From Lutjanus erythropterus (Eukaryota > Chordata > Actinopteri > Lutjaniformes > Lutjanidae), in contig CM034601.1 of the NCBI GenBank assembly GCA_020091685.1, positions 8,868,419-8,932,418 on the forward strand: a DNA stretch of 64,000 bases. Reading direction: 5' to 3'. The notes beneath the pieces were generated by a model. That model saw only the letters and a program-made list of their open reading frames with translations, ran no database searches and was not told the DNA's origin. Shown here piece by piece: positions 24,232 to 34,865 of the stretch. The number at the start of each line of letters is the position of its first letter. Within the stretch, counting starts at the first letter, position 1. A program made the position numbers and the translations under genes.

Positions 24232-25138
24232 TAGGGCTGTGACGATCACTATGACGCCTGCTGCAGGGTTGACATCATTACTGTCATCACTGCAAATTTC
24301 ATTTTGAAGAGTCAATCTCATGTTATTCTATTGCACGATGCATTTGAGATCATTACGTGCATCTATAGATCAGTGCTGTCACAAAGAGAACTCAGGAACA
24401 CAGCCTCTGATTGGCGTGCAGACTCGACCCAAGGCATCTTGGGATCACCAATGGGTGGGCAACTGCATGCTAACAAAAGCAAGTGTTTTGTCAAAGAAGA
24501 CATTCATTGTTGAATTTATTGTGTCGGATTTCTTGTATAAAGTCTCCGTCAAAGACGCCACAAGTAAAAGGCTGGATTGCAAACCTTCTGAAAGGGATAC
24601 GATCACACCTGAGCTAACGCTGTCGGCACAAAAGTGCTGCTATAGTTAGTCTTCCCTGCTCAGTTTACTTTGGGACTAATCCCCATCACTTTTCCTGCAG
24701 TTAAGAAACAACAGATGAGACTTTTCGTGGTCTTGAGGCACTGTAACCTGAACTGTAGTTCAGACTGCCAGACTGACAACTTACTGCTCCACTCCACGAG
24801 CAGCACCGTCACTCTGGAGCTGAGCTGGAACACAACTGATCAATTTACTGCTTTAATAGTGCAAACAGTCAATGTTTCAGCATTATAATAATGTCGAAAC
24901 GTTAGTTTGTTTGCACCATCAAAGCTGTTAATTGATCAGTTGTTCTCCAGCCCTTGCTGATGATGCGCCTGATTTCAGCTACATTTCTGCTTAAAGATGT
25001 GCAGAGAGCCCTTTATCTACTCTGCTACACTTATGACAGCATCCCTCAAGAAAGTCCAATAAAACTTAATTATTTGAGCAGTCGTGGTAAACCACCGTCC
25101 CATGAGAATCAGAGAAATTCCACACTGTCACAGCCCTA
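24232..25138. mobile_element. hAT-like non-autonomous element with an internal long hairpin
   Basis: The left tip TAGGGCTGTGACGATCAC and the inverted right tip TAGGGCTGTGACAGTGTG define a 907-bp element with terminal inverted repeats of about 13 bp. I associate this tip with fish hAT-type non-autonomous elements; I could not identify an 8-bp target duplication. Small open frames inside (up to about 109 codons at 24320) show no transposase motif. An internal inverted repeat at 24829-24878 / 24896-24945 is described separately. Confidence 0.6.
24829..24945. repeat. 50-bp inverted repeat with 17-nt loop
   Basis: The arm 24829-24878 pairs with 24896-24945 with a few mismatches. Matching segments include ACTGATCAATT with AATTGATCAGT, and AGTGCAAAC with its G:T-tolerant partner. 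Pairing extends weakly outward to about 24822. It sits within the hAT-like element and could fold as an RNA hairpin if transcribed. Confidence 0.75.
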
Positions 25139-25543
25139 CACAGAGCTACTTTCAAGAACAAGCTTTTTTTTTTAATGAGAGACCACTGCAACACAAACAA
25201 ATGAAGGCACACCTTACCATATACACCTGAGTATGGCATAAAGATGCATATTGTGAATACAGAAAACACTAAATCACACAGAACACAAAGAAATTTCTAG
25301 GGGACGCCAAAAACTGATTAACTTCAACTATGTTTGAGAATGAATTTACAGTTTCCTGCAGTTTTAAAAATCTGAATGTGCAATGCTGATTTTATTGGAG
25401 ATAATTCTATACACCCCTTAGTGTAATCCGAGTAATTACCTACTAGAAAATTCATCCATTTTAGACATCCCCCAGAAATGACTATTGTTTTGTAGTTTTG
25501 TTGCTCTGAACAGCCGGCAGTTGTTTCTGTCTTTGATAGTACA

Positions 25544-25946
25544 GGGTTGGGTAGTGATCAGATTACAAAAAAGACGAATTTTTAATCAGCCCAAATTACA
25601 TTTGAAAAAATGTTTAATTAGATTAGAATTGCAATGTTAATGATTACATTTTGATTATGTCTTTAAAATTATTACATGCAGGGTTTCTTAGAGAAGTGCT
25701 CTACTTTGTGGTGGACCTGGTGGTTGAGAAATGCATTTTATTTGCATTTGATTTTATATTTGAGAAAAACAAAAATTGAGCAACTTTTTTTTTATTTTAG
25801 GATAAGTGCAGCACTTTAAATGTTTGATTGCAATGAAATCCAAAAATATTCAAATTAAGTTACAATATTGTAGTCCAGTGGATTACGTTACTAATTACAA
25901 AATTTGTCATTTGCAGATCACATTTCAAAGTAATCTGACCCAACCC
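25544..25946. mobile_element. TIR element with GGGTTGGGT tips
   Basis: The left end is GGGTTGGGTAGTGATCAGAT; the right end, inverted, is GGGTTGGGTCAGATTACTTT. The tips match apart from five extra bases in the left one. It is 403 bp and non-coding, and probably shares ancestry with the right end of the element at 1.77-2.45 kb. I infer a MITE; the superfamily is not assigned. Confidence 0.55.
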
Positions 25947-26717
25947 GCTTTCTGTATCTGTGCCTTTATGCCATGCACTGTATGTGTTGCAAAATTGGTG
26001 AATGTGCTTAATTTTTTTGTGTTTTGTTGCTTGTTGCTTGTGTTTTCTTAAGTTGTATAGTGTTTAGTTCTCTTAAGCACTCTATTTTTTGCTGCTTTCC
26101 TCAGATTTAATTTGTTTCTTATATTTGTCCATTAAATTGTTAATTTTTAACATACTTTTCTCCCCAGTAATCATATCAATATCAATCATATCTCATTATT
26201 AAACCTACATTTTATGAAACTGTCACTTTCACACTGAACTCTCTGGGAAATGAATATATATTTTAATCATGCTGCTTGCTGTGTGGACACCCATATCCAA
26301 GTTTCAATCATTTATTGCCATGTTAACGAATTAACTGATTGGAATTTGTCAGTGTGCAGCTCAGATTGCAACACATCATCAATGTGATAGCTTTAATATA
26401 TCATAGTCATGCATGAAGACAGCATTCAGTCTTTCCATATTGCGATTGTGGTTTTGGGGGTCATTCAAAGGCATTTGAGAAGGTTCTTGGGAAATGCATT
26501 ACGCATATTTCACTTTCCTGAGCATAACGCACCTGTGCATTTTTAAAATCGCTGGGTGGGAGCTGTGGACATACTTTTAGCTTTTCCATTCGGATGGGGC
26601 GGTTGTAGATGTGGGCAACAGGAGCGATGTTGCAGACAAAGATCAAAGACGCGGTGTCCAACTCTCTCCAACTGTTTATTCTTCTGTGAAAACTTGAGTT
26701 AATTTAAAAGTTCTGTA

Positions 26718-26786
26718 CTCGCAAAAGGAATTACCACTAAGTTAACACTGTATGCTGATGACACTGTTTTGTGTTTGTTACGTGGA
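26718..26786 (+). mobile_element. LINE reverse-transcriptase scrap (YADD core)
   Basis: In one frame the sequence reads LAKGITTKLTLYADDTVLCL. YADD is the catalytic motif of reverse transcriptase domain 5, and the residues before it (GI..KLTLYADD) fit LINE-type, probably L1-like, enzymes. Only about 23 codons are recognisable, and flanking sequence on either side is not readable as the rest of the domain. It is a dead fragment of a non-LTR retrotransposon. Chance origin is unlikely for this string but not excluded. Confidence 0.55.
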
Positions 26787-27912
26787 CGGGCGGGGGTGGG
26801 GACGGGTTCTGATTAGGTTAGATGTTTTACGGTCTGGTGTCTGATAAAACTATTAACTGACTTGTTATCGTTGCTTTATGAATCACAGAGCAGATGTCAC
26901 TTCATTTGTAAGACTGAGATTGTGTGATTTGTACTTTACAGTGAGCACTATTTCGCTTCAGTGACGTGGCAGCTTTCATTTAAATCAGACTTCAAAATAT
27001 GTGCTTGCCAATAAAGGAATAGAACTGAATATTGTCTTCTCCCTCAAGGCTGATGCATTAATATTTTATTTGTGAATATTAGACCTTTTGTGGATTGGAA
27101 CGGCAGGAGTGTTTCTCCAAATGTTTTATTCACCATAAGAGTTTTTACTCTCCCAAAGTTCCAATGAAAAAAAATAGGAACATGAACAAAACAACATTTG
27201 AGTAGTTTGAAATGCTCAGAAATTGTGAAGATTCAATTTGAAGTAAATAGCAGAATGATATTTTAGGTATGTATGTATCATTTTATTTTCTATTGCCCAG
27301 TAAAGTAAAAAAAAAAAAAATTGACTTGACAGTGTAACTGATGTAGTTTTCTCCACATTAAATTCTTTTGATATTGTCCTGTCTCTGGTTCATGCGTTGC
27401 TGACCAATGTGACTGCATCTCAGGTAGAATGCAAAGTTTAGGCCCCACCTATAAATGACATAAAAGCAAGTACATCCTCATAGAACCAAGTGCAACACAT
27501 TATTTTAGATCCAAGAGGCAAAATTGTTGATATTTTGCATATATGTTGTACATGTTTTCTGTATTTTCCTTAATATTTGGTGCACTGTAAAAGATGTGTT
27601 AAGTATTGCTTTGTGTTGACATAGGTCATAAAGAGTACACTGTTTATTGGAATGACGCAGGATCAGAAACTTGTTGTGGCTGTACTACTGTCACTTTCAA
27701 CGCACCACCGCCTTTGGAAGCTTGTTTGATTCCCGAAAAAGTTTTGATTGTTTCACCGGTCATTGTTTTTAGATTGATTCTTTTTGTCTCTCTGCTGTTC
27801 TTGGGAAATGTTAATGTGTATTAATGGAGAAAAGGAGTTCCACATTCCCATACACATTTTGTATTGGTTCATAAATAGACATTTTTACAAAACAATGAAG
27901 AGTTCTTGTCTT

Positions 27913-27918
27913 AATAAA
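27913..27918 (+). terminator. Candidate distal poly(A) signal AATAAA
   Basis: The hexamer is followed about 30 nt later by TGTTGGTATTATTTTTTTTA, a reasonable GU/U-rich element. If cadm1 uses it, the 3' UTR is about 6.2 kb and would contain the hAT-like element with its hairpin and the LINE scrap. Confidence 0.3.
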
Positions 27919-28551
27919 AAAGAAAAGATATTAATGTCCAAAATAATCAGTGTTGGTATTATTTTTTTTAATATATTAAGGTGATGTAACACAGGTAAAT
28001 GCGGAAAATGTGGACTAAAATGTGTGAAAATACACACAGCAACTCATTATTTTTTATCTTCAGTAACCATTTGCAGATAATAAACGGCTCAAAGATTGAA
28101 AAATCCTTTTGATGAAATATTTACAGAATTTGTAGAGTGTACGTTCAAAATGCCAGATTTTGACTTTTGAATTTTCAAGGTTTAGATGGACAAAAAACAG
28201 AATTTCTGAGGTTTTTGCACCTATCGATCCACCCCGACATCCTCTCTGAAGTGTTGCCCTCCTTTATATGAAAGAAAAACACACTGCCGTCTGCTTTAAC
28301 ACAAAATGTAGATAGTGGTCATTTTACGCTATTTTAAGAAACTTAACATATTTTTGTGGATATGAGATATGGAGACAAACCCTCAGTACGATGAGCCTTT
28401 GAACATAAATGGAGTAAAAGATACAATTTTCTTTCTGCTTTTTACTTGGTAAGATTTTCAATAGCATTTGTCATTTTCAGGGTTTCTGAGTTTGCGTAGA
28501 TCTCTGCCTCAAAATTAAGCTTACAGGTAGAATATGCAGCGTTGCATGTAA

Positions 28552-28800
28552 ACGCACCATTCACATTTGGCTCCTCCTCCCCAGCTCAGCGAACGACAGA
28601 GGTAGAGATCGAATGACGTGAGAGACCAGTGTTAAAGAGAAAGAGAAATAAAACGTTATCTTCTGATTGTTTGACAGTGTTTACGTTCTGAAGTGCGAAT
28701 AAACTCGCCCCCACCTCTGCACAATGCCTGATTTCGGGTGAAGACAGCCAAAGCGATCCTCAGTCTGCTCTGCCTGTGTGTGTGTGTTTCTCTCTACCGT
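28552..28800. repeat. Probable dispersed repeat, family unknown
   Basis: Phrases such as 'catttggctcctcctccccagctcagcgaacg' recur in fish genomes in my memory. No second copy lies in this window and no gene is seen. Confidence 0.3.
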
Positions 28801-29124
28801 TGTGAAGTCTCGAGTTTGGCATTATGAGGGTCACCATCTTGGTTTTTTACATGTGCAGAGAGTGTTGATCTGGTGGGTTTCAGCTTGTCATGATACAACT
28901 ACACTAAATTATGTTTGTGAAAACATTTTAGGCAATACAGTTACAGAATTTTGATCAACACAGTTTAGTTTGATCTGAGTTTGGGGAACCCTGTGTGTTC
29001 TCATTGACATAAATAAAAAATGGACGCCTCGTCTCTACTTCCTCCCACTTTGGAGAACTGACGCTATTTTACTTTGATCTTTTAGTTTGGCCCATGTCCT
29101 ATCTATTAACACTGGGAATGCAGG

Positions 29125-29350
29125 ACTTATGACCTGGACTGTAGCCAGCCACAAGGGGGCGATACAAGTGCTTTGGCTTCACTTTTAGGGAACCGTCATG
29201 TTGTCCGTTTCTATATCTTCAGTCTACGGCTGAGCTGGACAGACTCACTGAGTACGACCTGTCAGTCACACATCATAGCCTGCTTTATGGTCCGCCCTCT
29301 GCTGGCCTTCAAAAGAATGCATGTTTAAATGCAGTTTTGCATTAGCTTCA
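29125..29350 (+). repeat. Dispersed repeat, family R2, copy 1
   Basis: It contains AGCCAGCCACAAGGGGGCGA and, further on, GCCCTCTGCTGGCCTTCAAA. The latter part aligns, inverted, with the copy at 45.48-45.54 kb at very roughly 70 percent identity by eye. It is non-coding. Confidence 0.45.
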
Positions 29351-29479
29351 CTTTTCAGACTCATAAGCTCCATCCACTACTGAATACATGATCCACATAT
29401 AGAGCTTGGGGATACAGGAAGCCCATATTAAGAACTGGGGAACACTGGACCCTGTATCATGTTCCCATTATGTGCAACA

Positions 29480-30020
29480 TACAGCACCAGTCAAGTGGAC
29501 ACATATTCTTATTAAATGTTTATTAATGTATTAAGTAATGGATTAATGTAATTATGTAGTATGCAAAGCAAGGAGAAAACAAGGCAAAATTTGTTTTAGC
29601 TTTTTAAGAGCACTGTCTTTTGCACGTGTAATCAAACATTTAATAACATTGTTCAAGGAACTGGTGTTGGAAATTAGCTTCAGCTATAAACATGCACAGT
29701 ACTTTGGACACTGTCTACACAACTGTCAAAGTTTTCTATACTTGTCTCTTACAAATAAACTAAAAAACTAAAAAAAAATCTTAAATCTTGGATTATGCAA
29801 GTACAGACAACAGAGTCTTTTTGCTTTTTATTGTCAACATGTGGACTAAAAGTGTGCAAACTTTTTTTTGTTCTTTGATTTTTTTCTATTCTTCAAAGTA
29901 GCCACCTTTTCCTTTGATGGCAGCTTTGCACACTGTCGTTATAATCTGAAACATTACTCATAAAAATAAAGGTAAAACGTTGAATGAAAAAGTGTGTCCA
30001 AACGATTGACTGGTACTGTA
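29480..30020. mobile_element. Tc1/mariner-like non-autonomous element
   Basis: The left end is TACAGCACCAGTCAAGTGGA; the right end, inverted, is TACAGTACCAGTCAATCGTT. The sequence next to the right tip (GTGTGTCCAAAC) matches the inverse of the known 'gtttggacacac' terminal repeat of this family. TA at each outer edge fits Tc1/mariner target choice. It is about 540 bp, far shorter than an autonomous element, and has no transposase frame, so it is a deletion derivative or MITE. Confidence 0.65.
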
Positions 30021-30439
30021 AATCTGGGGGAACATAGGACCCTGGGAACAAAGGAATGACCTCCCTCTGCACAGCAGGGATTGAGGAGTGATGATAATAA
30101 CTTCCCCTCCTTGGGGAATGTAGACTCAGGTTGTGCTTATGAAATGTTTTATGGACGGCATCAAAAGAGCGGATCACTGACCGCTCAGTACACCACCATA
30201 ACGTCTGCTGCCCTGGATATAGGCTGCAGTGAGAAGAACAGCAGCAGACCTGAGTTAAATGCGTCATTATTTGGTTGTATGAGGAGTATTGGACTTTTGA
30301 AATGCCTCACGAGCACGCCATTGCCTCCTGCTTCGCCGACCCTCACGCTGCTGAATGTCGTGTGTGTATTTGAAGAGAATCTGAATGGGCTTATTTATCC
30401 ACTTCCACCTCAGTCTGAGATGAACCTTGGCAGGCGCTG

Positions 30440-31180
30440 ATGTCATGAATTCTTTATCGCGTACATAAACCAGTGTGAACGCGCGAGCATAAAACAAGCG
30501 CTTCTAATTAACACAAATATAGGGTAATATCTTGAGGAGCAGCGTGGCAGCTTTAATAAATTCGACAAGATTTATCCTCTGAAAATCAATCTCTGCTTCC
30601 CTGCTCGACGGGCGCAGTGAACCTTTTTAACTAACATCTTAAATAAATGGAGATAGTGTTATTGATTTCAACACAGTAGATGGAATTGACGCGAGGCAAG
30701 CTATCTGTCATGGAAGAAAGTATTTCTCCATTCATATTTTATGCTCATGACTAAGCCTTTACTTTAGACATTAACACACCTATAATATTCAGTATTCAGT
30801 AGATGACTTGAGGAGAGGAAGATATTATCTTTTTAATTACATTTTCACCTCAGGCTCTCATTATACCTCAAGTGCTGTACATAATGAGCCAACATCTTCA
30901 ATAAGTAAAGGTGATACTGCTATTGATTAGAACGTGAAGACCAGAGGCAAGCTATCAGTCATAGAAAATGTACTTCTGGGTTCATGTATAATGTGTGTGC
31001 CAGCCAGTTTCTTATAGACTCATTACTCAACATCCTCGAATAACTTAAATAGAAAGAAATCCTATTCATTACACTTTAACCGACTCTATAACAGCAAATG
31101 GCTGCACTTAATAAAGCCGGAGTATAATCGTGGTTCTGTGTGTGTCCTTGGTGAATGGTATTTTGTCTACAGTAATGAAA
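30440..31180. other. No gene or repeat seen; candidate conserved non-coding block
   Basis: Complex, repeat-free sequence with several homeodomain-type TAAT cores (for example GCTTCTAATTAACACAAAT) and few low-complexity runs. It may be a distal regulatory element of cadm1. This is a guess from texture only. Confidence 0.25.
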
Positions 31181-32850
31181 AGGTCAGCGATGCAGTTTTG
31201 TCTTTATGTGTTAACCTTGCAAGCTCCAAAGGTTAAAGCTGTGATATCCTGAAATGAATAATATATTATTTATCCATTACATGTGCGCGGCAGCCACGTT
31301 ATTTTGTGACTCGGTGCCAAGCAGCGGGTCTTTTGATCCTGATCTAATGAACCCCGTTGAAAAGAGTCCTTGTTACCGCTCACAAACTATTCAGGGACTC
31401 TGCACTTATTCAGAGGCTGTCAAGATTAAGAAGCGAACCTGCACAGCCTGACATCAACAGGTGAAGAAGTGATTATGACTGATTTATTGATCGTGACACT
31501 GTAAGGGGCATAGAAGAGACGACCCATAAACTCTTGTGGTAATGGGGACCCTTAAGGACACTTAGGAATTAGACCATCTGTAGCGGCTCGCAACAATTAA
31601 GCTACTTGTTCTTGCTCTGCAATCAGACCAGGTCCCCATGCAGACATTAATACTCTGAAGTATTATTTTTTCCAAATACATAGTAATTAAATAGGGATTA
31701 TATGTCTGCGTTCAACCATTCCTCCTAGAAATCACATTTAGCGTGATTGTGCCGCAGTTTCTTTGAGTGCATGTTCAAATAAAACACATCAGCGGTGAAG
31801 ATTCTGCAGATACGTTCGGTATCAAAAGGTTGACATTTGGCTGAAATATTAATTAACAGGGTTTCATTATTCATGGTAACAGAAAATGTAATCTGAGTGG
31901 TATTACGTCCCTTTCAAACATCATGTCGCAAACCGGTAGTACGTAAACATATTTTCTAGGAGTCTTGCAGTATATTAGTGGATGAACTTGTCAAGAGAGA
32001 AGAATGGATGAAGACATGGAAAAGAGAACGCAGAGAATAATCTTAACTAGTCTTACCGCTCCCGCCATCATCCCCACCCGCCGTTTCCATGCATATTTCA
32101 GCAACTAAACACATGTTTAAACACATGTAAAGCTTATTAATAATGAATTCATGAACTTATACAACAATTAATATTTAAAAAGCTGTTATACTGTATGTGC
32201 TTTGATATTCTTCATAGAATAACTCTATTCTCACCATATTTTTTTTCTCAGGGGGGTTTTCTTGAGAAAGAACTTCACTTTATTTCTTTTATAGCTGTTT
32301 AGTTCTTTATTAAGCCTAAGGCATAAGACAAAGATGAAAAAAGAACCTTTATTTTCTGGCTTCCACACTCGGAAAGGAAAAATGTATTTCATAATAAAAG
32401 AGCGCTGATGTGGACGTAGTTGGGGTCGTCTAACAAATACTCTTCCCCATGCTAATTCGGTCTTCTTACCAACAGCAGAAGCCGCAACAGCAAAACTAGA
32501 ATTTTTCTTTTGATCTCGACACCTTGTGTTCCAGATGGCTGCACAGTGTTAATTAAGTAGTGTTTATTTATTGTTAAACAGTGACTTGCTCGTTATCTTT
32601 GCGTTAGCAGATCCTCAGTTGGTCAGAAGAGCACTAATCATGAAGGAGGAGATTTTCTCCTTACGACCAACTGACCCACAGAGGCTGTAGAGCTTATATT
32701 GACTTTAATATTTCATTTTTTATTTTATTTATGTACAATCCAGTGACTTTTTTCCTCACAGGGAGAAGGCTAATAGGAGTGGAATTCATACATTACTCAG
32801 CTGATTTAAATTATTTCAGTCAGTCCAGATCAAAGGTTCATAGTCATTGG
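31181..32850. other. No gene recognised
   Basis: I see no exon, RNA gene or repeat that I can name. The part around 31.45-31.95 kb is complex and might be conserved; the rest is AT-rich. Confidence 0.5.
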
Positions 32851-32854
32851 CTAT

Positions 32855-33480
32855 GTAGCCTAGTAAGTGAATGCATAATGGTTTAAAGACACGTAAGAAT
32901 GTACAACAGAAATTGAGCACATTACCATTCAAATCCACTTCAGAACATAGCCTACATCTATAAGTGCATGCATCACTATTCAAAAGCACAATGTACATCA
33001 GTTGGTGAATGCATCGCTATTCAAAGTTCATTATCATGTACATCTGTATGCATGCTATCATTATTCAAAGGCACTATAATATGTGCATCTGTAAGTGGAT
33101 GCATCACTATTCAAAAGCACTTCAATATGTAAATCAGCAAGTGAACACGTCCCTGTTCACAGACACTGCAGAACATACATCAGTAAGTGAACGCATCACT
33201 ATGCAAGAGCACTACATTATGTACATCAGTAAGTGAATGCATCACTATTCAAAAGCACTACAGTATTGCTTACATTACATCTGTAAGTGAATGCATCACT
33301 ATTCAAAAGCACTACAGTATTGCTTACATTACATCTGTAAGTGAATGCATCACTATTCAAAAGCACTACAGTATGCCCATCAGTAAGTGAACGCATCGCT
33401 ATTCAAAAACACTACATTAATACTTACATCTGTGAGTGAAGGCATCGGCGTTCACAGGCGCTGCAGAATGTAGAACATAT
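32855..33480. repeat. Tandem array, 46- or 54-bp unit (main block)
   Basis: The consensus core is GTAAGTGAATGCATCACTAT followed by TCAAAAGCACTACAGTATG. Core starts at 33101, 33193, 33239, 33293, 33347 and 33393 give spacings of 92 (2 x 46), 46, 54, 54 and 46 bp. The two adjacent 54-bp units are identical, a sign of recent duplication. About 12 units are visible, with degeneration at the left edge. It lies in the intergenic flank. Confidence 0.85.
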
Positions 33481-33819
33481 GGAAGTGAACCCATCCCTGC
33501 ACCATGATTAGTTATGTTACTGCTAAGTTGTTGAAGCATTACAACATAACAAGTATTCTATGGTATTTTTTCAACATCTGTTCAATGTTCAATGTCCTCA
33601 GCATGACGTTTCCTGTATTTAATATATAATGACGTTGCTGCAAAGTTGCTAAAGTATCACAACATCTCCAAAAAGCAGTGGAAACGTTGGGACAACATAC
33701 CAGCGGCGTTTAAAATAATATGCTGGCAAGTACAGTCTGGAATTTCTCTCGGTGGATCTTTAAAGCATTATATGTTGCAAAAGTTTCATTGCAACTACAT
33801 TCCTGCGATGACTTTGTTA

Positions 33820-33985
33820 GTAGGGATCACTATTCAAAAGCACTTCAGTTGTGTACATCAGTAAGTGAACGCATCACATTCAAAAGCCCTTCACTACATA
33901 CATCAGAAAATGAACACATCACTCTAGAGAGGCACTTCAGTATGTACATCAGTTAGAGACTGAGTCATGTTCAAAGGGACTGCTA
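33820..33985. repeat. Tandem array, second block
   Basis: Three further, more diverged units follow a gap of about 340 bp of unrelated sequence ('ggatcactattcaaaagcacttcag', 'cagtaagtgaacgcatcacattcaaaagcc', 'catcactctagagaggcacttcag'). It appears to be the same array, interrupted. Confidence 0.75.
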
Positions 33986-34436
33986 CATCTCAAGTTTATT
34001 AAGTCGAGTTTTTATTTAATCTATTTATGTTTCCGTTTCCTGTTCCCATTTTATTTCTTGCATCTCCTCCTGTTTCAGATCACTTCACTTCACCGTTTTC
34101 CCTCCTTTTTTGATTGTCTGCCCCGCCTTGATTGGCTTCACCTGCGTCTTATTATCTGCCCCCTCACAAGAGTATTTAGTGTGTCTTGCTTTCACGCTAT
34201 GCCAGTTCATCTTAGCACAGTTGTGTTTCTAGCAATCCAGCCATTGTCATCCTTTTTTTTTAATTTTAACTCTGCTTCCCCACTGGATTTGTTTGCCTTC
34301 GCTGAGTGACTCTCTGTGTATCAGACCCTCTTTTTTTTTTTGGCAAGTAAAGACTGCTGTTGAATCGAGAGCTGTCTCCTGAGTCGTGCATTTCAGTCCT
34401 GTCTCACCTGGTTCACCAGTTGTAACAGGCACCTCG
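33986..34436 (+). mobile_element. Old LTR-like fragment inserted in the tandem array
   Basis: A TC-rich stretch with a TATA-like 'gtatttagtg' and an end that reads 'cctgagtcgtgcatttcag...ttgtaacaggca' resembles solo-LTR-like repeats common in fish. Array units lie on both sides (33.82-33.98 and 34.44-34.53 kb), so it inserted into the array. It is a fossil with no gene inside. Family assignment (Gypsy-like or other) is not secure. Confidence 0.35.
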
Positions 34437-34530
34437 GTGCATAAATCTGAAAGTGAGTGCATTATAATCAGAGGCACTTCATGCATTAGTAAGTGAAACC
34501 ATCACAGTTCATACGGCTGTGATCTTCAGT
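34437..34530. repeat. Tandem array, third block
   Basis: Two diverged units of the 46-bp repeat ('ctgaaagtgagtgcattataatcagaggcac', 'cattagtaagtgaaaccatcac') resume after the LTR-like insertion. Confidence 0.6.
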
Positions 34531-34556
34531 TCAGTAGCACGTTCACTCTGTTTCTT

Positions 34557-34865
34557 GTCCTGTCATGGTTTTGGGGTTTTTCTTAGTTAGCTCCTGTTTT
34601 ATCTTGTAGTCCTGGTCTTCTTCTTCTTTGTCGTTCTCCCACTCTTTTTGATTAGCATTTGTTTCACCTGATTAGTTCCTTTCCTGTTTAGTCTTTGCGT
34701 TTCTCTGTTTCTGTTTGTCATCCTTTGGTGTCATCCCCTGCGTTTCAGATCTTTCTTGCATTTGTTGGGCTGCCCTGCAAGTAAGCATTGTGTTTATTGA
34801 TCTATTAAAACACATTTTGAACAGTTTCTGCTTTGCCACATCTGCATTTTAGGGGTCCACCATCT
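34557..34865 (+). mobile_element. Second old LTR-like fragment
   Basis: It starts near TGTCATGGTTTTGGGGTTTT and continues as a TC-rich tract with a late ATTAAAA block and 'ttgggctgccctgcaagtaag'. General build matches the preceding fragment and the one at 54.2 kb. Fossil, non-coding, family unverified. Confidence 0.3.

Noticed and set aside
24829-24945. A microRNA gene
   Set aside because: The stem is long and lies inside a transposon; with no small-RNA data a hairpin alone is not enough.
30081-30440. 119-codon open frame on the + strand
   Set aside because: No recognisable domain, overlaps an equally long frame on the other strand, and no splice context; chance in non-coding DNA.
33187-33390. 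Repeated peptide VSECITIQKHYS and a CRISPR-like look of the array
   Set aside because: It is the translation of a 46/54-bp eukaryotic tandem repeat; units are contiguous, with no unique spacers.
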